A DNA stretch of 64,000 bases from Ulvibacter sp. MAR_2010_11 (lineage in GTDB: Bacteria > Bacteroidota > Bacteroidia > Flavobacteriales > Flavobacteriaceae): positions 57,501 through 121,500 of the forward strand of contig NZ_PHTY01000001.1 of NCBI RefSeq assembly GCF_002813135.1. The letters run 5' to 3'. The stretch's first letter is position 1. Every line of letters starts with the position of its first letter. Both the position numbers and the translations under genes were made by a program. This document shows positions 1 to 9,078 of this stretch, piece after piece. The notes beneath the pieces are model-generated. The model was not told where the DNA came from, ran no database searches, and saw nothing but the letters and a program-made list of their open reading frames with translations.

Positions 1-277
1 ATCGTAGTCTTGGTGAGCCGTTACCTCACCAACAAACTAATAGGACGCATGCTCATCTTATACCGTAACCTTTACTATGAACGTGATGCCACGATCATAG
101 GCTATGAAGGATTAATCCAAATTTCTCTGGGCTATACTCCAGTATAAGGTAGATTGCATACGCGTTACGCACCCGTGCGCCGGTCGTCGGCGGTGCAAGC
201 ACCCCGTTACCCCTCGACTTGCATGTGTTAGGCCTGCCGCTAGCGTTCATCCTGAGCCAGGATCAAACTCTTCATCG
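1..277 (-). rRNA. 16S ribosomal RNA, 5' end (partial)
   Basis: On the minus strand this reads as the start of 16S rRNA: the universal AGAGTTTGATCCTGGCTCAG segment lies just inside the 5' end (complement of about 252-271), followed by the conserved GATGAACGCTAGCGGCAGGC stretch. The gene runs off the left edge of the window, so only roughly the first 277 nt are present. The exact 5' end near 277 is inferred from the usual distance to that segment. Confidence 0.97.
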
Positions 278-546
278 TTAAATCTTAAATATTGCTATAT
301 ACGATTAACCAAAAAGTTCTCCTCAAAAAAATCTCAAGTGTCTTTATCTTAGTTTAGTTATTCAATATAGATCACAAACGTTTCCATCTGTAATCCATAC
401 GCTGTCAATTTCAATATTCCAATGAACTTACCTCTCTGTGAACTCTCCTTAAAAAGAAAAGAAAAAACTAAAAGGATATCAAATTTCTTATTATTCTCGC
501 CTAATCCTAACTCGTGTTTTATAGTCACTCGTTGTTTTAGCGGGTG

Positions 547-576
547 CAAATGTACAACAGTTTTTTTAACCTGCAA
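547..576 (-). promoter_or_regulatory. rRNA operon promoter, proximal
   Basis: On the minus strand TTG (574-576) and TACATTTG (547-554) are separated by 19 nt, matching the Bacteroidota sigma-A consensus TTG-N19-TANNTTTG. It points at the 16S gene. It is the downstream one of two promoters and each is followed by GCACCCGC-like initial sequence, as if duplicated. Confidence 0.8.
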
Positions 577-662
577 TACTTTTTAAAATTAATTTCAAAA
601 AAAATTCAGATCGTTGTTTTTGCAACTTTTTTGAACACACTAGTTGTTCTCTAAAGCGGGTG

Positions 663-692
663 CAAAGATAGCCCTGTTTTTCATTCTCACAA
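663..692 (-). promoter_or_regulatory. rRNA operon promoter, distal
   Basis: On the minus strand TTG (690-692) and TATCTTTG (663-670) are separated by 19 nt, a perfect fit to the Bacteroidota consensus. It lies about 116 nt upstream of the proximal promoter and both face the 16S gene, giving a tandem arrangement typical of rrn operons. Confidence 0.8.
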
Positions 693-814
693 ATTTAAAC
701 ACCTCTTTTTTTGAAGTTATTTTCCTTCATTTTAGTAAGTATTTGAAATGATTCAACTTAGCCATTAAAAAAAATTACAACGCCCCTTTTACCTATATAT
801 ATACTCTATTTTTT

Positions 815-913
815 GCGCCAGGGATAGCAGCGGCATCCCCCCAACTCGTTTGGGGGATACAGCGGATAGCCCGCCCTCCTTCTCCGCCTGAGGCGGATAT
901 GGAGGGAGCGCCC
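815..913 (+). ncRNA. GC-rich structured RNA-like element (possibly Flavo-1 type)
   Basis: In an AT-rich intergenic region this block is GC-rich and densely self-complementary. It has an ATCCCCC/GGGGGAT hairpin (about 834-861), a CCCTCC/GGAGGG hairpin enclosing TCCGCCTGAGGCGGA, and the conserved-looking phrases AGGGATAGCAGCGGCATCC and ATACAGCGGATAGCCCG. From memory these phrases recur in intergenic regions of many flavobacterial genomes and resemble the Flavo-1 RNA motif, but I cannot run a covariance model. It could instead be a dispersed repeat. Strand is assigned from the phrase orientation. Confidence 0.45.
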
Positions 914-959
914 AAATATTTGCAATAAAAAAAGCAATTTAAAATCCCTTACCTCATTA

Positions 960-990
960 TTGTAAAACGCAGAAACTCGTAGTATCTTTG
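960..990 (+). promoter_or_regulatory. thrS operon promoter
   Basis: TTG (960-962) and TATCTTTG (983-990) are spaced 20 nt apart, ending 19 nt before the thrS start codon. It fits the Bacteroidota consensus and would drive thrS-infC-rpmI-rplT. Confidence 0.8.
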
Positions 991-1009
991 CACCCTAAAT
1001 TTTTATTCT

Positions 1010-2956
1010 ATGATAGCGATTACCTTACCGGATGGAAGTGTAAAGCAGTTTGAGGCCGGAGCCACTCCTTTGGACGTTGCCAAAAACATTAGTGAAGGGT
1101 TTGCCAGAAATGTGATTTCGGCCTCTTTTAATAATGAAACGGTTGAGACTGCTACTCCTTTGACAACAGACGGAAGTTTGGTGTTGTATACATGGAATAA
1201 CGATGAGGGAAAGAAAGCCTTCTGGCATTCTTCCGCTCATATCCTGGCACAGGCACTGGAGGAACTGTACCCCGGTATAAAATTAACCATTGGCCCGGCC
1301 ATAGATAACGGCTTTTATTACGACGTAGATTTTGGAGATGCCAACATTTCGGAAAAAGATCTGGAAACCATCGAAAAGAAGATGTTGGAAATAGCACGAG
1401 GAAAGCACGAGTTTTCCATACGAGAAGCCACCAAAGCTGAAGCGCTTGATTACTATAAAAAGCAAGGGAACGAATACAAGGTGGAACTTATTGAAAATCT
1501 GGAAGACGGAACCATCACTTTTTGTGATCACGATACTTTTACCGATTTGTGTCGTGGCGGACATTTGCCGAACACAGGTTTGGTAAAGGCTGTTAAGTTA
1601 ATGAGCATAGCCGGTGCCTACTGGCGTGGTGATGAAAAGAACAAACAGCTTACAAGAATTTACGGCATTAGTTTTCCGAAGCAGAAGGATCTTACCGAAT
1701 ATCTGGAATTACTCGAAGAGGCCAAAAAACGAGACCATAGAAAGTTAGGTAAGGAATTGGAGCTATTTACTTTTTCGCCTAAAGTTGGACAAGGACTTCC
1801 CCTATGGCTTCCCAAGGGTGCAGCGCTACGCGAGCGATTGGAAAATTTTCTAAAAAAAGCTCAGAAAAAGGCAGGCTATGAAATGGTGGTGACTCCTCAT
1901 ATTGGGTCGAAGGAATTATACGTAACCTCAGGTCACTTTGCCAAATACGGCGAGGATAGTTTTCAGGTAATAAAAACTCCCAATGAAGGGGAAGAGTTTA
2001 TGCTGAAACCCATGAACTGCCCGCATCACTGTGAGATATACAACAGTAAACCCTGGTCCTATAAAGATTTACCGAAGCGTTTTGCCGAATTTGGAACCGT
2101 ATATCGTTATGAGCAAAGTGGCGAATTACACGGTTTAACAAGAGTTCGCGGTTTTACGCAGGATGATGCGCATATTTTCTGTACTCCGGACCAATTGGAT
2201 GAAGAGTTCAAAAAAGTAATCGATTTGGTTTTGTATGTTTTCGGATCGTTAGGATTTGACAATTTCACAACTCAAGTTTCATTGAGAGACCCCAATAAAC
2301 CGGAAAAATATATAGGTAGCCTAGATGTATGGGAAAAAGCTGAAGCGGCAATTCTAAGTGCTGTAAAAGATAAAGGTCTTACTTATGTGGTGGAAGAAGG
2401 TGAGGCTGCATTTTATGGACCCAAACTGGATTTTATGGTAAAAGATGCCTTAGGAAGAAGTTGGCAATTAGGTACCATACAAGTGGACTACACTCTACCT
2501 GAGCGGTTTGAACTGGAATATAAAGGAAGTGATAATGATATGCATCGTCCGGTAATGATTCATCGTGCACCTTTTGGCAGTATGGAGCGATTTATTGCTA
2601 TCTTGCTGGAGCATACAGGTGGTAATTTTCCACTTTGGTTGATGCCGGAACAAGTAGGCATCTTGTCATTGAGCGAAAAATATGAAAAATACGCTCAAAA
2701 AGTTTTAGATTTGCTTGAAAATGACGAAATTCGCGCCCTTGTAGACAATAGGAACGAGACTATTGGAAAGAAAATACGGGAGGCAGAAATGAACAAACTA
2801 CCGTATATGCTGATAGTTGGAGAGCAGGAAGAAAAAGATGGTACGGTTTCTGTACGGAGACATAGTGAAGGCGATTTAGGCACAATGAGTGTTGCAGCTT
2901 TCTCAAAAATGATACAAGAAGAAATTAAAAAGAACTCAATAGAGTTTAATGTTTAA
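1010..2956 (+). CDS. thrS: threonine--tRNA ligase
   Basis: Charges tRNA-Thr with threonine in the cytoplasm. The 648-aa length is normal. Residues 1-60 form the TGS domain. The editing/second domain carries H73 and H77 of HSSAH and the CRGGH motif near residue 181, the zinc-type editing site. The class II catalytic core follows, with motif 2 around FRYEQSGEL-like [14 protein letters not shown] and motif 3 around [11 protein letters not shown]. The last 100 residues are the anticodon-binding domain. It is the first gene of a translation operon with infC, rpmI and rplT, an order seen in many bacteria. The start is the first ATG, 19 nt after a good promoter. Confidence 0.98.
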   Translation: MIAITLPDGSVKQFEAGATPLDVAKNISEGFARNVISASFNNETVETATPLTTDGSLVLYTWNNDEGKKAFWHSSAHILAQALEELYPGIKLTIGPAIDNGFYYDVDFGDANISEKDLETIEKKMLEIARGKHEFSIREATKAEALDYYKKQGNEYKVELIENLEDGTITFCDHDTFTDLCRGGHLPNTGLVKAVKLMSIAGAYWRGDEKNKQLTRIYGISFPKQKDLTEYLELLEEAKKRDHRKLGKELELFTFSPKVGQGLPLWLPKGAALRERLENFLKKAQKKAGYEMVVTPHIGSKELYVTSGHFAKYGEDSFQVIKTPNEGEEFMLKPMNCPHHCEIYNSKPWSYKDLPKRFAEFGTVYRYEQSGELHGLTRVRGFTQDDAHIFCTPDQLDEEFKKVIDLVLYVFGSLGFDNFTTQVSLRDPNKPEKYIGSLDVWEKAEAAILSAVKDKGLTYVVEEGEAAFYGPKLDFMVKDALGRSWQLGTIQVDYTLPERFELEYKGSDNDMHRPVMIHRAPFGSMERFIAILLEHTGGNFPLWLMPEQVGILSLSEKYEKYAQKVLDLLENDEIRALVDNRNETIGKKIREAEMNKLPYMLIVGEQEEKDGTVSVRRHSEGDLGTMSVAAFSKMIQEEIKKNSIEFNV

Positions 2957-2974
2957 CTTAAATATACAATAGCC

Positions 2975-3529
2975 ATAGCAATTCGAAGAAAAAGAAGTAA
3001 GGGCCCGGCAAGGGTGATTAAAGAAGATCAGCACAATATCAATAGAAGGATACGTGCCGAAGAAGTCCGTCTGGTTGGTGAAAACGTTGAAATTGGCGTT
3101 TATCCTATCAAAAGAGCATTAGAAATTGCCGACGAGCAGGAATTAGATCTTGTTGAAATCTCTCCTAATGCAAGTCCACCGGTTTGCAAGGTTATGGATT
3201 ATAAAAAATTCGTCTACGAGCAAAAGAAGCGTGAGAAGGCGATGAAGTCTAAGGCAACCAAGGTAATCATTAAAGAGATTCGCTTTGGACCTAATACAGA
3301 CGACCATGATTACGAATTTAAAAAGAAGCACGCCGAGAAGTTTTTAAAGGACGGTGCCAAATTAAAAGCGTATGTCTTTTTTAAAGGACGTTCGATAATC
3401 TATAAAGATCAGGGTGAAATTTTATTATTAAAATTAGCTCAGGAATTAGAAGATTACGGAAAGGTAGAGCAAATGCCAAAATTGGAAGGAAAGCGAATGA
3501 TAATGTTCATTGCACCTAAGAAAAAATAG
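2975..3529 (+). CDS. infC: translation initiation factor IF-3 (non-AUG start)
   Basis: IF-3 binds the 30S subunit, prevents premature 50S joining and proofreads the start codon. The N-domain ([19 protein letters not shown] region) and C-domain ([17 protein letters not shown], ending in MFIAPKKK) are complete. No ATG lies at the expected N-terminus. In the same frame, ATA at 2975 gives [19 protein letters not shown], the basic N-terminus I expect of flavobacterial IF-3, and a 184-aa protein close to the usual length. Other in-frame rare starts are ATA at 2969, ATT at 2981 and a GTG at 3014 that would drop 13 residues. Rare starts in infC are known in other bacteria, where IF-3 discriminates against them and so controls itself. 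The gene is 18 nt after thrS. Confidence 0.93.
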   Translation: MAIRRKRSKGPARVIKEDQHNINRRIRAEEVRLVGENVEIGVYPIKRALEIADEQELDLVEISPNASPPVCKVMDYKKFVYEQKKREKAMKSKATKVIIKEIRFGPNTDDHDYEFKKKHAEKFLKDGAKLKAYVFFKGRSIIYKDQGEILLLKLAQELEDYGKVEQMPKLEGKRMIMFIAPKKK

Positions 3530-3615
3530 TGCTTCTACTTCGCTCAGCAACCTGAGTGTTAGAATTGAAGTGAAAGATAGTAATAAAGCGAAGTAATAAA
3601 TAAAAAGTAGGAAAC

Positions 3616-3813
3616 ATGCCGAAACAAAAAACAAAATCCAGTGCCAAGAAGCGTTTTAAGCTAACGGGTACCGGTAAGATTAAAAGAAAGCATGCGTTTA
3701 AAAGTCACATCTTAACAAAGAAGTCTAAAAAACGTAAGCTTGCATTGACCCATGATACAGTTGTACATGCGGCCGATGAGAGTAATGTTAAACAAATGCT
3801 TCGATTGAAGTAA
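3616..3813 (+). CDS. rpmI: 50S ribosomal protein L35
   Basis: A 65-aa, very basic protein of the large ribosomal subunit. It shows the L35 hallmarks [21 protein letters not shown] and [14 protein letters not shown]. It lies 86 nt after infC and 93 nt before rplT, in the conserved infC-rpmI-rplT order, and is presumably cotranscribed from the thrS promoter. The flanking spacers are long enough for L20-type leader control, but I see no clear pseudoknot by eye. Confidence 0.98.
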   Translation: MPKQKTKSSAKKRFKLTGTGKIKRKHAFKSHILTKKSKKRKLALTHDTVVHAADESNVKQMLRLK

Positions 3814-3906
3814 TTGGATAACCGGTTAACACGAATTAATAACCCTGGAGTAGTGCAATAAAAGTGTTTACAAGTTAAACCGCCTGCTACAAAAAACAAG
3901 TAAATT

Positions 3907-4251
3907 ATGCCAAGATCAGTAAATTCAGTTGCTTCAAGAGCCAGAAGAAAAAAGGTGATGAAGCAAGCCAAAGGTTACTTTGGAAGACGTAAAAATGTAT
4001 GGACTGTTGCTAAGAATGCTGTTGAAAAAGCAATGTCGTATGCATACAGAGACCGTCGCGCTAAAAAGAGAAACTTTAGATCCTTATGGATCACCCGTAT
4101 TAATGCGGGTGCACGCCAGCATGGAATGTCTTATTCTCAGTTTATGGGGAAATTGAAAGCTAATGATATCGAATTGAACCGAAAAGTTCTTGCCGATTTA
4201 GCAATGAATCACCCGGAAGCTTTTGAAGCTATCGTAAAGAAAGTTAAATAA
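3907..4251 (+). CDS. rplT: 50S ribosomal protein L20
   Basis: A 114-aa basic protein that binds 23S rRNA early in assembly of the large subunit. It has the family sequence [21 protein letters not shown] near the start and the [20 protein letters not shown] segment in the middle. It is the last gene of the thrS operon and is followed 28 nt later by a strong intrinsic terminator. Confidence 0.98.
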   Translation: MPRSVNSVASRARRKKVMKQAKGYFGRRKNVWTVAKNAVEKAMSYAYRDRRAKKRNFRSLWITRINAGARQHGMSYSQFMGKLKANDIELNRKVLADLAMNHPEAFEAIVKKVK

Positions 4252-4279
4252 GACAATATCTAATCCTATTATTTCGCTG

Positions 4280-4310
4280 AAAGCCCACTCCAAAAGAGTG
4301 GGCTTTTTTT
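4280..4310 (+). terminator. intrinsic terminator after rplT
   Basis: The hairpin AAAGCCCACTC-CAAAA-GAGTGGGCTTT is followed by a run of T. It ends the thrS-infC-rpmI-rplT transcript. Confidence 0.9.
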
Positions 4311-4382
4311 ATTGTAAATATCAGAAAGACACGTTTTTACCGTTGTATTTTTCGGAATGTGTATCTTAGTTAAAATTTTTGT

Positions 4383-5333
4383 GTGAAACTCAATGCCGTT
4401 TTCATAGTATGTCTTTTAATTTTCTTTGGTGGTTTTTTATATGCCCAGAAAGGAGTTGGGAAGTTATATCGAATTGACCGATACGAATCTGTATATCTCC
4501 CTTTGGGAAAAATTTCATTTGCCGACAGTGTGGTTTCTTTTAGATTGGGTGATCCCGGACCGCTTCAGAAATATACCGATGAGACGCAAGCTTTGCACGA
4601 ACCTAATTACACACGCTACAGCGAGCCCAACTTTGTTTCTTTAGGCTGTAACGGCTGTCTTACCGTGGCGTTTACCGACAACGGTTTTATGAATTTACCA
4701 GGAAAGGATCTCTATATCTTTGAAGTAGGTCCCTCAAGAGAAGCTGCCAAAGTCGAAATTTCGGAGGATGGTGTTACCTGGCTGTACGCCGGAAAAATTG
4801 CAGGAGGAAAATCGAGTATCGAGTTGTCCGATCAAAATATTTCTACCGAAATCGTTTTTAATTATTTGCGTATTACCGATTTGAAAGAGGTATGTAAAAG
4901 CAAAAGCGCGGGAGCCGATATTGATGCGATTGGCGCGATTAACAGTGTGATTAAACTCACAATCAACGCCGATGTACTTTTTGACGTAGCCGAATTTACG
5001 CTGATAGAATCGGCTCATAAAACGCTCGATTCTCTCACCAAAACCATACAACAGGTTGACAAAGCTACAATCTTAGTGGAAGGACATACCGATAGCGATG
5101 GTGCCGATGATTACAATATGAAACTTTCTGAAAACAGGTGTTATTCGGTTGTAGACCGAATTAGAGGTCTATTAGGCTATGAAGCTTTGTACGATTATGA
5201 AATTAAGGCTTTGGGCGAAACTAAGCCCAGAGTAGAAAACGACACTCCCGAAAACAAACAAATCAATCGGAGGGTCGAAATAACGGTGCTACCTCCTAAA
5301 GAATACTACAAGATACTTCAGAAAAAAAATTAG
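4383..5333 (+). CDS. OmpA-family C-terminal domain protein, secreted
   Basis: A 316-aa envelope protein. Residues 1-21 look like a signal peptide ending FLYAQ. The middle, around residues 60-190, is a beta-rich domain with GCNGCLTVAF and a F5/8-type-like pattern that I do not place firmly. The last 120 residues are an OmpA/MotB peptidoglycan-binding domain (INADVLFDVAEFTL, EGHTDSDGADDYNMKLSENR, ENKQINRRVEI). It would anchor to peptidoglycan in the periplasm. The start is GTG at 4383, since no ATG precedes the signal peptide. It is transcribed alone and converges on the minus-strand gene at 5330, overlapping its stop by 4 nt. Confidence 0.85.
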   Translation: MKLNAVFIVCLLIFFGGFLYAQKGVGKLYRIDRYESVYLPLGKISFADSVVSFRLGDPGPLQKYTDETQALHEPNYTRYSEPNFVSLGCNGCLTVAFTDNGFMNLPGKDLYIFEVGPSREAAKVEISEDGVTWLYAGKIAGGKSSIELSDQNISTEIVFNYLRITDLKEVCKSKSAGADIDAIGAINSVIKLTINADVLFDVAEFTLIESAHKTLDSLTKTIQQVDKATILVEGHTDSDGADDYNMKLSENRCYSVVDRIRGLLGYEALYDYEIKALGETKPRVENDTPENKQINRRVEITVLPPKEYYKILQKKN

Positions 5334-6592
5334 GTCTTCTGCTTCTTCTTTTTTGCCGCCGGAAACAATACGTTATTTAAAATAAGACGGTATCCCGGAG
5401 AATTGGGATGTAAGGCAAGTTCGGTTTTGGCATCTCCTACCCTATGCTGATAATCTTCGGGATCGTGCCCTCCATAAAATGTAAAGAAGCCTTTGCCTTT
5501 TATTCCGTGGATATAGCGCGCTTCACCCGTCCCTTTGTGTTCACCCATTACCAACACATTAGACTTTATCTGGTCGCTGTTATAGGCGGTGGTTTGTCCC
5601 ATAAATCCTTTTACCAAGGAAGTGTGATTTTGAACCAGCATACAAGGAATGGGATCCCATTTTGCCGAATAGTCCATCAACGAAAAATAATCTGTTTCCT
5701 TCATGATTCTTCGGTCGTTTGTGGTGTCAATGGATGAAAATTCATAGACCATCGGACTTCGTTCCAATGTGAAATTTTTAAAGGCGAAGGTTCTTGTGTA
5801 ATCTATTTTGCTTTGATAACCCGGCTCGCTAGGGTCTCCGTCGAACATGGCTTCACAAATGTCTACTCCTTCTGCCGCCAACGCAATATCGAAACTATCG
5901 GTAGCACTGCACATGGCAAACATAAATCCGCCGCCAATCACGTAATCTCTAATTTTTAAGGCCACATCTCTTTTGGCTTCCGAAACTTTTGCGTAGCCCA
6001 TTTTAGCTGCAAGTGCTTCGGCGTTCTTTTTTTCTTCAATATACCAGGGAGCAGATCTGTAGGCTCTGTAGAACTTTCCGTATTGTCCCGTAAAATCTTC
6101 ATGGTGTAAATGCAGCCAATCGTAAAGAAGCAGTTGGTCGCCCATCACTTCTTCATCGTAAATCACATCGTATGGGATTTCGGCATAGGAAAGGACCATG
6201 GTAACTGCGTCGTCCCAGGGTAAGTTCCCTTTTGGAGAATACACAGCAATTCTCGGGGCTTTTTCCAGCGAAACTGCTTCCATATTTTGAGAGGGACTGC
6301 TTATTTCTTCCAAAATCTGTTCGGTTTTTGCGTCGGAAAGGATTTCAAAAGAAACTCCGCGTATCTGACACTCTTTTCTTATTTCTTCGGAATCGGGCAA
6401 GAGAAACGATCCCCCTCTGTAATTCAACAGCCACTTTACTTTTGCCTGTCTTTCCAAAGTCCAATAGGTAATTCCGTAGGCCTTTAAATGCTCTTTCTGC
6501 CCTTCGGCATCCATGGGGATTAAAATATAGGAAGCAAAGCTTTGCAAGCTGAATAGACAAACAATAAGGAAAATTATAGCTCTTAAAATCAT
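5330..6592 (-). CDS. Bacteroidota 'asparagine synthetase B' family exported protein
   Basis: A 420-aa protein with a signal peptide (residues 1-20, ending QSFAS). Close relatives in Flavobacteriia are commonly annotated as asparagine synthetase B, but I see neither the Cys-2 glutaminase nucleophile nor the SGGLDS ATP-pyrophosphatase motif of AsnB. The sequence rather suggests an exported protein with a ThuA/glutamine-amidotransferase-like fold (IAVYSPKGNLPWDDA, GGGFMFAMCSATDSFD, FFTFYGGHDPEDYQH). The substrate is unknown. It is a single gene, convergent with the OmpA-like gene. Confidence 0.75.
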   Translation of the reverse strand: MILRAIIFLIVCLFSLQSFASYILIPMDAEGQKEHLKAYGITYWTLERQAKVKWLLNYRGGSFLLPDSEEIRKECQIRGVSFEILSDAKTEQILEEISSPSQNMEAVSLEKAPRIAVYSPKGNLPWDDAVTMVLSYAEIPYDVIYDEEVMGDQLLLYDWLHLHHEDFTGQYGKFYRAYRSAPWYIEEKKNAEALAAKMGYAKVSEAKRDVALKIRDYVIGGGFMFAMCSATDSFDIALAAEGVDICEAMFDGDPSEPGYQSKIDYTRTFAFKNFTLERSPMVYEFSSIDTTNDRRIMKETDYFSLMDYSAKWDPIPCMLVQNHTSLVKGFMGQTTAYNSDQIKSNVLVMGEHKGTGEARYIHGIKGKGFFTFYGGHDPEDYQHRVGDAKTELALHPNSPGYRLILNNVLFPAAKKKKQKT

Positions 6593-6811
6593 AGTTTAAA
6601 TGTAAGAAAAGATAAGGGACTTATTAAAATAAAGATTCCCGCTTTTGCAGGAATTAACTCAAATTTTAAGCCAAATTGGCCGTGGCCGGGATAAAATTGA
6701 ACTAAACGGCTGTGTAAAAGTGAGAAATTCCTTTAAATTAATTCTTTTACGTCCTGCAAGTGTAACAAAGAAAAACCATTTTCGTCTTGGCTGTATAAAA
6801 TTTCAACTGCT

Positions 6812-7045
6812 ATGGTATCATTTAAAATTAAATCGGATGAGTCATTGACCGTGCAACTTGCCCAGGAATTCAATATTACTGAAAGGGAGCGGATTAATTT
6901 AATTATTGAATCGTTGTTTGATCCAACGTCAAGTGCTCATATCTATTTTTCGATCGATCGGGATTTACAGGAGTTACCTTTTCATAGTATCGAAGCTTAT
7001 TGCGAGTCGCTTCCTTATAATTATTCTATCATTCGTCTGAATTAA
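6812..7045 (+). CDS. small conserved protein, paralogue of the gene at 13300
   Basis: A 77-aa acidic soluble protein that I do not recognise. It starts MVSFKIKSDESLTV and contains the block ERERINLIIESLFD and a C-terminal LPYNYSI. The protein encoded at 13300-13539 has the same pattern (MVSFSMKSDNSLTV, ERERIALFIESLFD, LPYNYTI), so the two are paralogues. The conservation supports this ATG over the overlapping frame that starts at 6645. It lies 111 nt upstream of the efflux regulator and has no obvious promoter. The 218 nt before it show no other gene. Confidence 0.7.
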   Translation: MVSFKIKSDESLTVQLAQEFNITERERINLIIESLFDPTSSAHIYFSIDRDLQELPFHSIEAYCESLPYNYSIIRLN

Positions 7046-7116
7046 AAAGGACTGTGATTTGAAAGTGCAACAACAAGGCAATTTGAAAAGTTTAGATATT
7101 TTTTCTGGTTCTTTTC

Positions 7117-7146
7117 TTGCAGAACTAAAAAAACTTTATATCTTTG
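7117..7146 (+). promoter_or_regulatory. promoter of the efflux regulator operon
   Basis: TTG (7117-7119) and TATCTTTG (7139-7146) are 19 nt apart and end 10 nt before the ATG of the regulator gene. It is a full match to the Bacteroidota consensus. Confidence 0.8.
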
Positions 7147-7156
7147 CAAGGAAATT

Positions 7157-7618
7157 ATGAAGATTCAACTTACACATAAACAGCAAGAACTTGTAGAAAG
7201 TTTTGGAGTAATCCAGGAGCAGATGGGGTTACCCCCTGCTTCGGCACGAGTAAATTCTTTGTTGACTGTAGCCAATGAGACCGAACTTACTTTTGACGAG
7301 ATAAGAGAGACGCTTCAGCTTAGTAAGAGTGCCACCAGCAATGCCATTAACAGCTTACTATCCCTTGACAGGATAGGTTATAAAACCAAAACAGGGGATA
7401 GAAAGCGCTATTTCTTTTCGAAATTGGATCAATGGAAAAGTTCTTTTCGAAAAGACATCTCCGGGCTTTCAGGTTATAATGAAGTAATGAAAGAGATTTT
7501 ATTGAACCGATCGCCGAAGACAAAAGAATACAATGCTAAAATAAAAGAGCTAACCCTCTTTATGGATTATTTTATGAAAGAAAGTATAAAGCTGATTGAC
7601 AATTGGAATAAGAGATAG
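7157..7618 (+). CDS. GbsR/MarR-type transcriptional regulator
   Basis: A 153-aa winged-helix protein. The DNA-binding domain is near residues 20-85 (LTFDEIRETLQLSKSATSNAINSLLSLDRI, then wing residues KTKTGDRKRYFF). The C-terminal helices (residues 95-153) should form the dimer interface. It resembles the GbsR branch of the MarR superfamily. It sits 64 nt upstream of tolC-mfp-rnd, all on the plus strand, so it is probably the local repressor of this efflux operon. The operator is not identified. Confidence 0.85.
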   Translation: MKIQLTHKQQELVESFGVIQEQMGLPPASARVNSLLTVANETELTFDEIRETLQLSKSATSNAINSLLSLDRIGYKTKTGDRKRYFFSKLDQWKSSFRKDISGLSGYNEVMKEILLNRSPKTKEYNAKIKELTLFMDYFMKESIKLIDNWNKR

Positions 7619-7682
7619 GCATTTTTTTTAATGATTCAGGTTCTTTTATTTTTGAACTAACTAATATTTACATAACTAACTA

Positions 7683-9038
7683 ATGAATACTAGAATTAAA
7701 TTACTTCTTTTCGTTATTTCCTATACACTTTTCGTTTCGTGTGCATTTTCACAAGAAGAATCAATATCGTTGACATTGGAAGAAGCGGTCAATATTGCCA
7801 TAGAGAACAACACAAATCTTAATAAAGCAAAAATAGACGAGCAAATAGTTCAGGCACAAATTGCTGAAGTAAAAGGAAGAGCGCTTCCACAAATTAGTGG
7901 TAGCGGACAATTTAGCGACAATTTTTCGCTGGCTACACAACAACTCCCGGGTGAGTTTTTTGGTGGTGAACCGGGAACAACCGTAGATGTAGCTTTTGGA
8001 AACAGATACAACCTCACAGCGGGTGTTAACGTGCAGCAACAGTTACTGGATTTTCAATTATTCAATTCGGTTCGTGCAGCAAAAGCGCTCGAGACCTTAC
8101 AGGAATTACAAACGCTTCAGACGACCGAAGATTTAATTATCAACGTGGTTCAAGTATACATTCAAATTCAGGTTACGGAAAAACAAATTCAGCTGCTTCA
8201 GGAAAATTACAATCGTACCAACAGTTTGGTCGAACTTTCAGATGCAAAGTATGAGGAAGGTATTATTCGCAAACTTGATTTAAATCAGTTGATTGTAAAC
8301 AGATCCAACCTCAACACCCAAATTGAAGACGTCCGATTTACCAGAAACGAACAAGTTCGCTTATTGAACTTATATCTTAATATTCCTATCAGCACAAGTG
8401 TTACATTAACTGAAAAGCTGGAAGATCGCGCTCCCTACCCTATTGAGGAAGGTTTAAACGTAGCTTCGAACATTCAGTTTCAACAAATGGAACAACAATT
8501 GGACTTGGCTTTACTTGATGAAAAACAAGTGAAATCCCGCTACCTGCCTACCCTAAGTGCTTACTTCAATTATAACTATCAAGGAAACAGTAACGAGTTG
8601 ACTGTTAGTAGTCCCGACTATCAAGATCAGTGGAACGGCAACTGGGGTTTGACCGCATCGATTCCAATTTTCGATGGCTTTCAACGTAGTAAGCAACTCC
8701 AACAAAAACAGCTGACAACGAAAAAACTGGAAGAAGATAAAATTAATTTGAATAATAGTATTCAGAAGGCATACGAAGATGCCAAGGAACAATTGCTGTT
8801 GAGTAACACACAAATTGAAAGTCAGCAATCGAATATGGAACTAGCCAAAGAAAACTACGCTGGGATAAAATTATCATATAACGAAGGAGTGGCAGATTTG
8901 ACCGAATTGTTAGATGCAGAATTTGCGTTGCAACAAGCTCAATCCAATTATCTAAACGCCTTATTACAATCGAAAGTAGCCGAACTCACACTTTTAAAAG
9001 CCAACGGGCAGCTCTCAAAACTCATTACACAAAACTAA
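7683..9038 (+). CDS. TolC family outer membrane efflux protein
   Basis: A 451-aa outer membrane channel of a tripartite efflux pump. A signal peptide covers residues 1-23 (LFVSCAFSQ). Two repeats of the outer membrane efflux protein family follow, with long coiled-coil helices, for example LTLEEAVNIAIENNTNL near residue 30 and the second-half YNEGVADLTELLDAEFALQQAQ near residue 400. It is followed 40 nt later by the membrane fusion protein and then the RND transporter, forming one operon. Confidence 0.93.
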   Translation: MNTRIKLLLFVISYTLFVSCAFSQEESISLTLEEAVNIAIENNTNLNKAKIDEQIVQAQIAEVKGRALPQISGSGQFSDNFSLATQQLPGEFFGGEPGTTVDVAFGNRYNLTAGVNVQQQLLDFQLFNSVRAAKALETLQELQTLQTTEDLIINVVQVYIQIQVTEKQIQLLQENYNRTNSLVELSDAKYEEGIIRKLDLNQLIVNRSNLNTQIEDVRFTRNEQVRLLNLYLNIPISTSVTLTEKLEDRAPYPIEEGLNVASNIQFQQMEQQLDLALLDEKQVKSRYLPTLSAYFNYNYQGNSNELTVSSPDYQDQWNGNWGLTASIPIFDGFQRSKQLQQKQLTTKKLEEDKINLNNSIQKAYEDAKEQLLLSNTQIESQQSNMELAKENYAGIKLSYNEGVADLTELLDAEFALQQAQSNYLNALLQSKVAELTLLKANGQLSKLITQN

Positions 9039-9078
9039 ATATCTTAATTAAAGCCACCCGAATTTACGGGCAAAACAA

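Larger units (their letters stand above)
278..814. other. rRNA leader and intergenic region without a gene
   Basis: This stretch separates the divergent 16S gene and thrS. It holds two minus-strand promoters (listed separately) and the untranslated rRNA leader. I see no convincing coding region: the one short open frame on the minus strand spans the leader and the promoters and has no recognisable features. Confidence 0.7.

Noticed and set aside
6645-6848. 67-aa frame upstream of the small gene at 6812
   Set aside because: It overlaps the start of the conserved paralogue in another frame and has no recognisable sequence.
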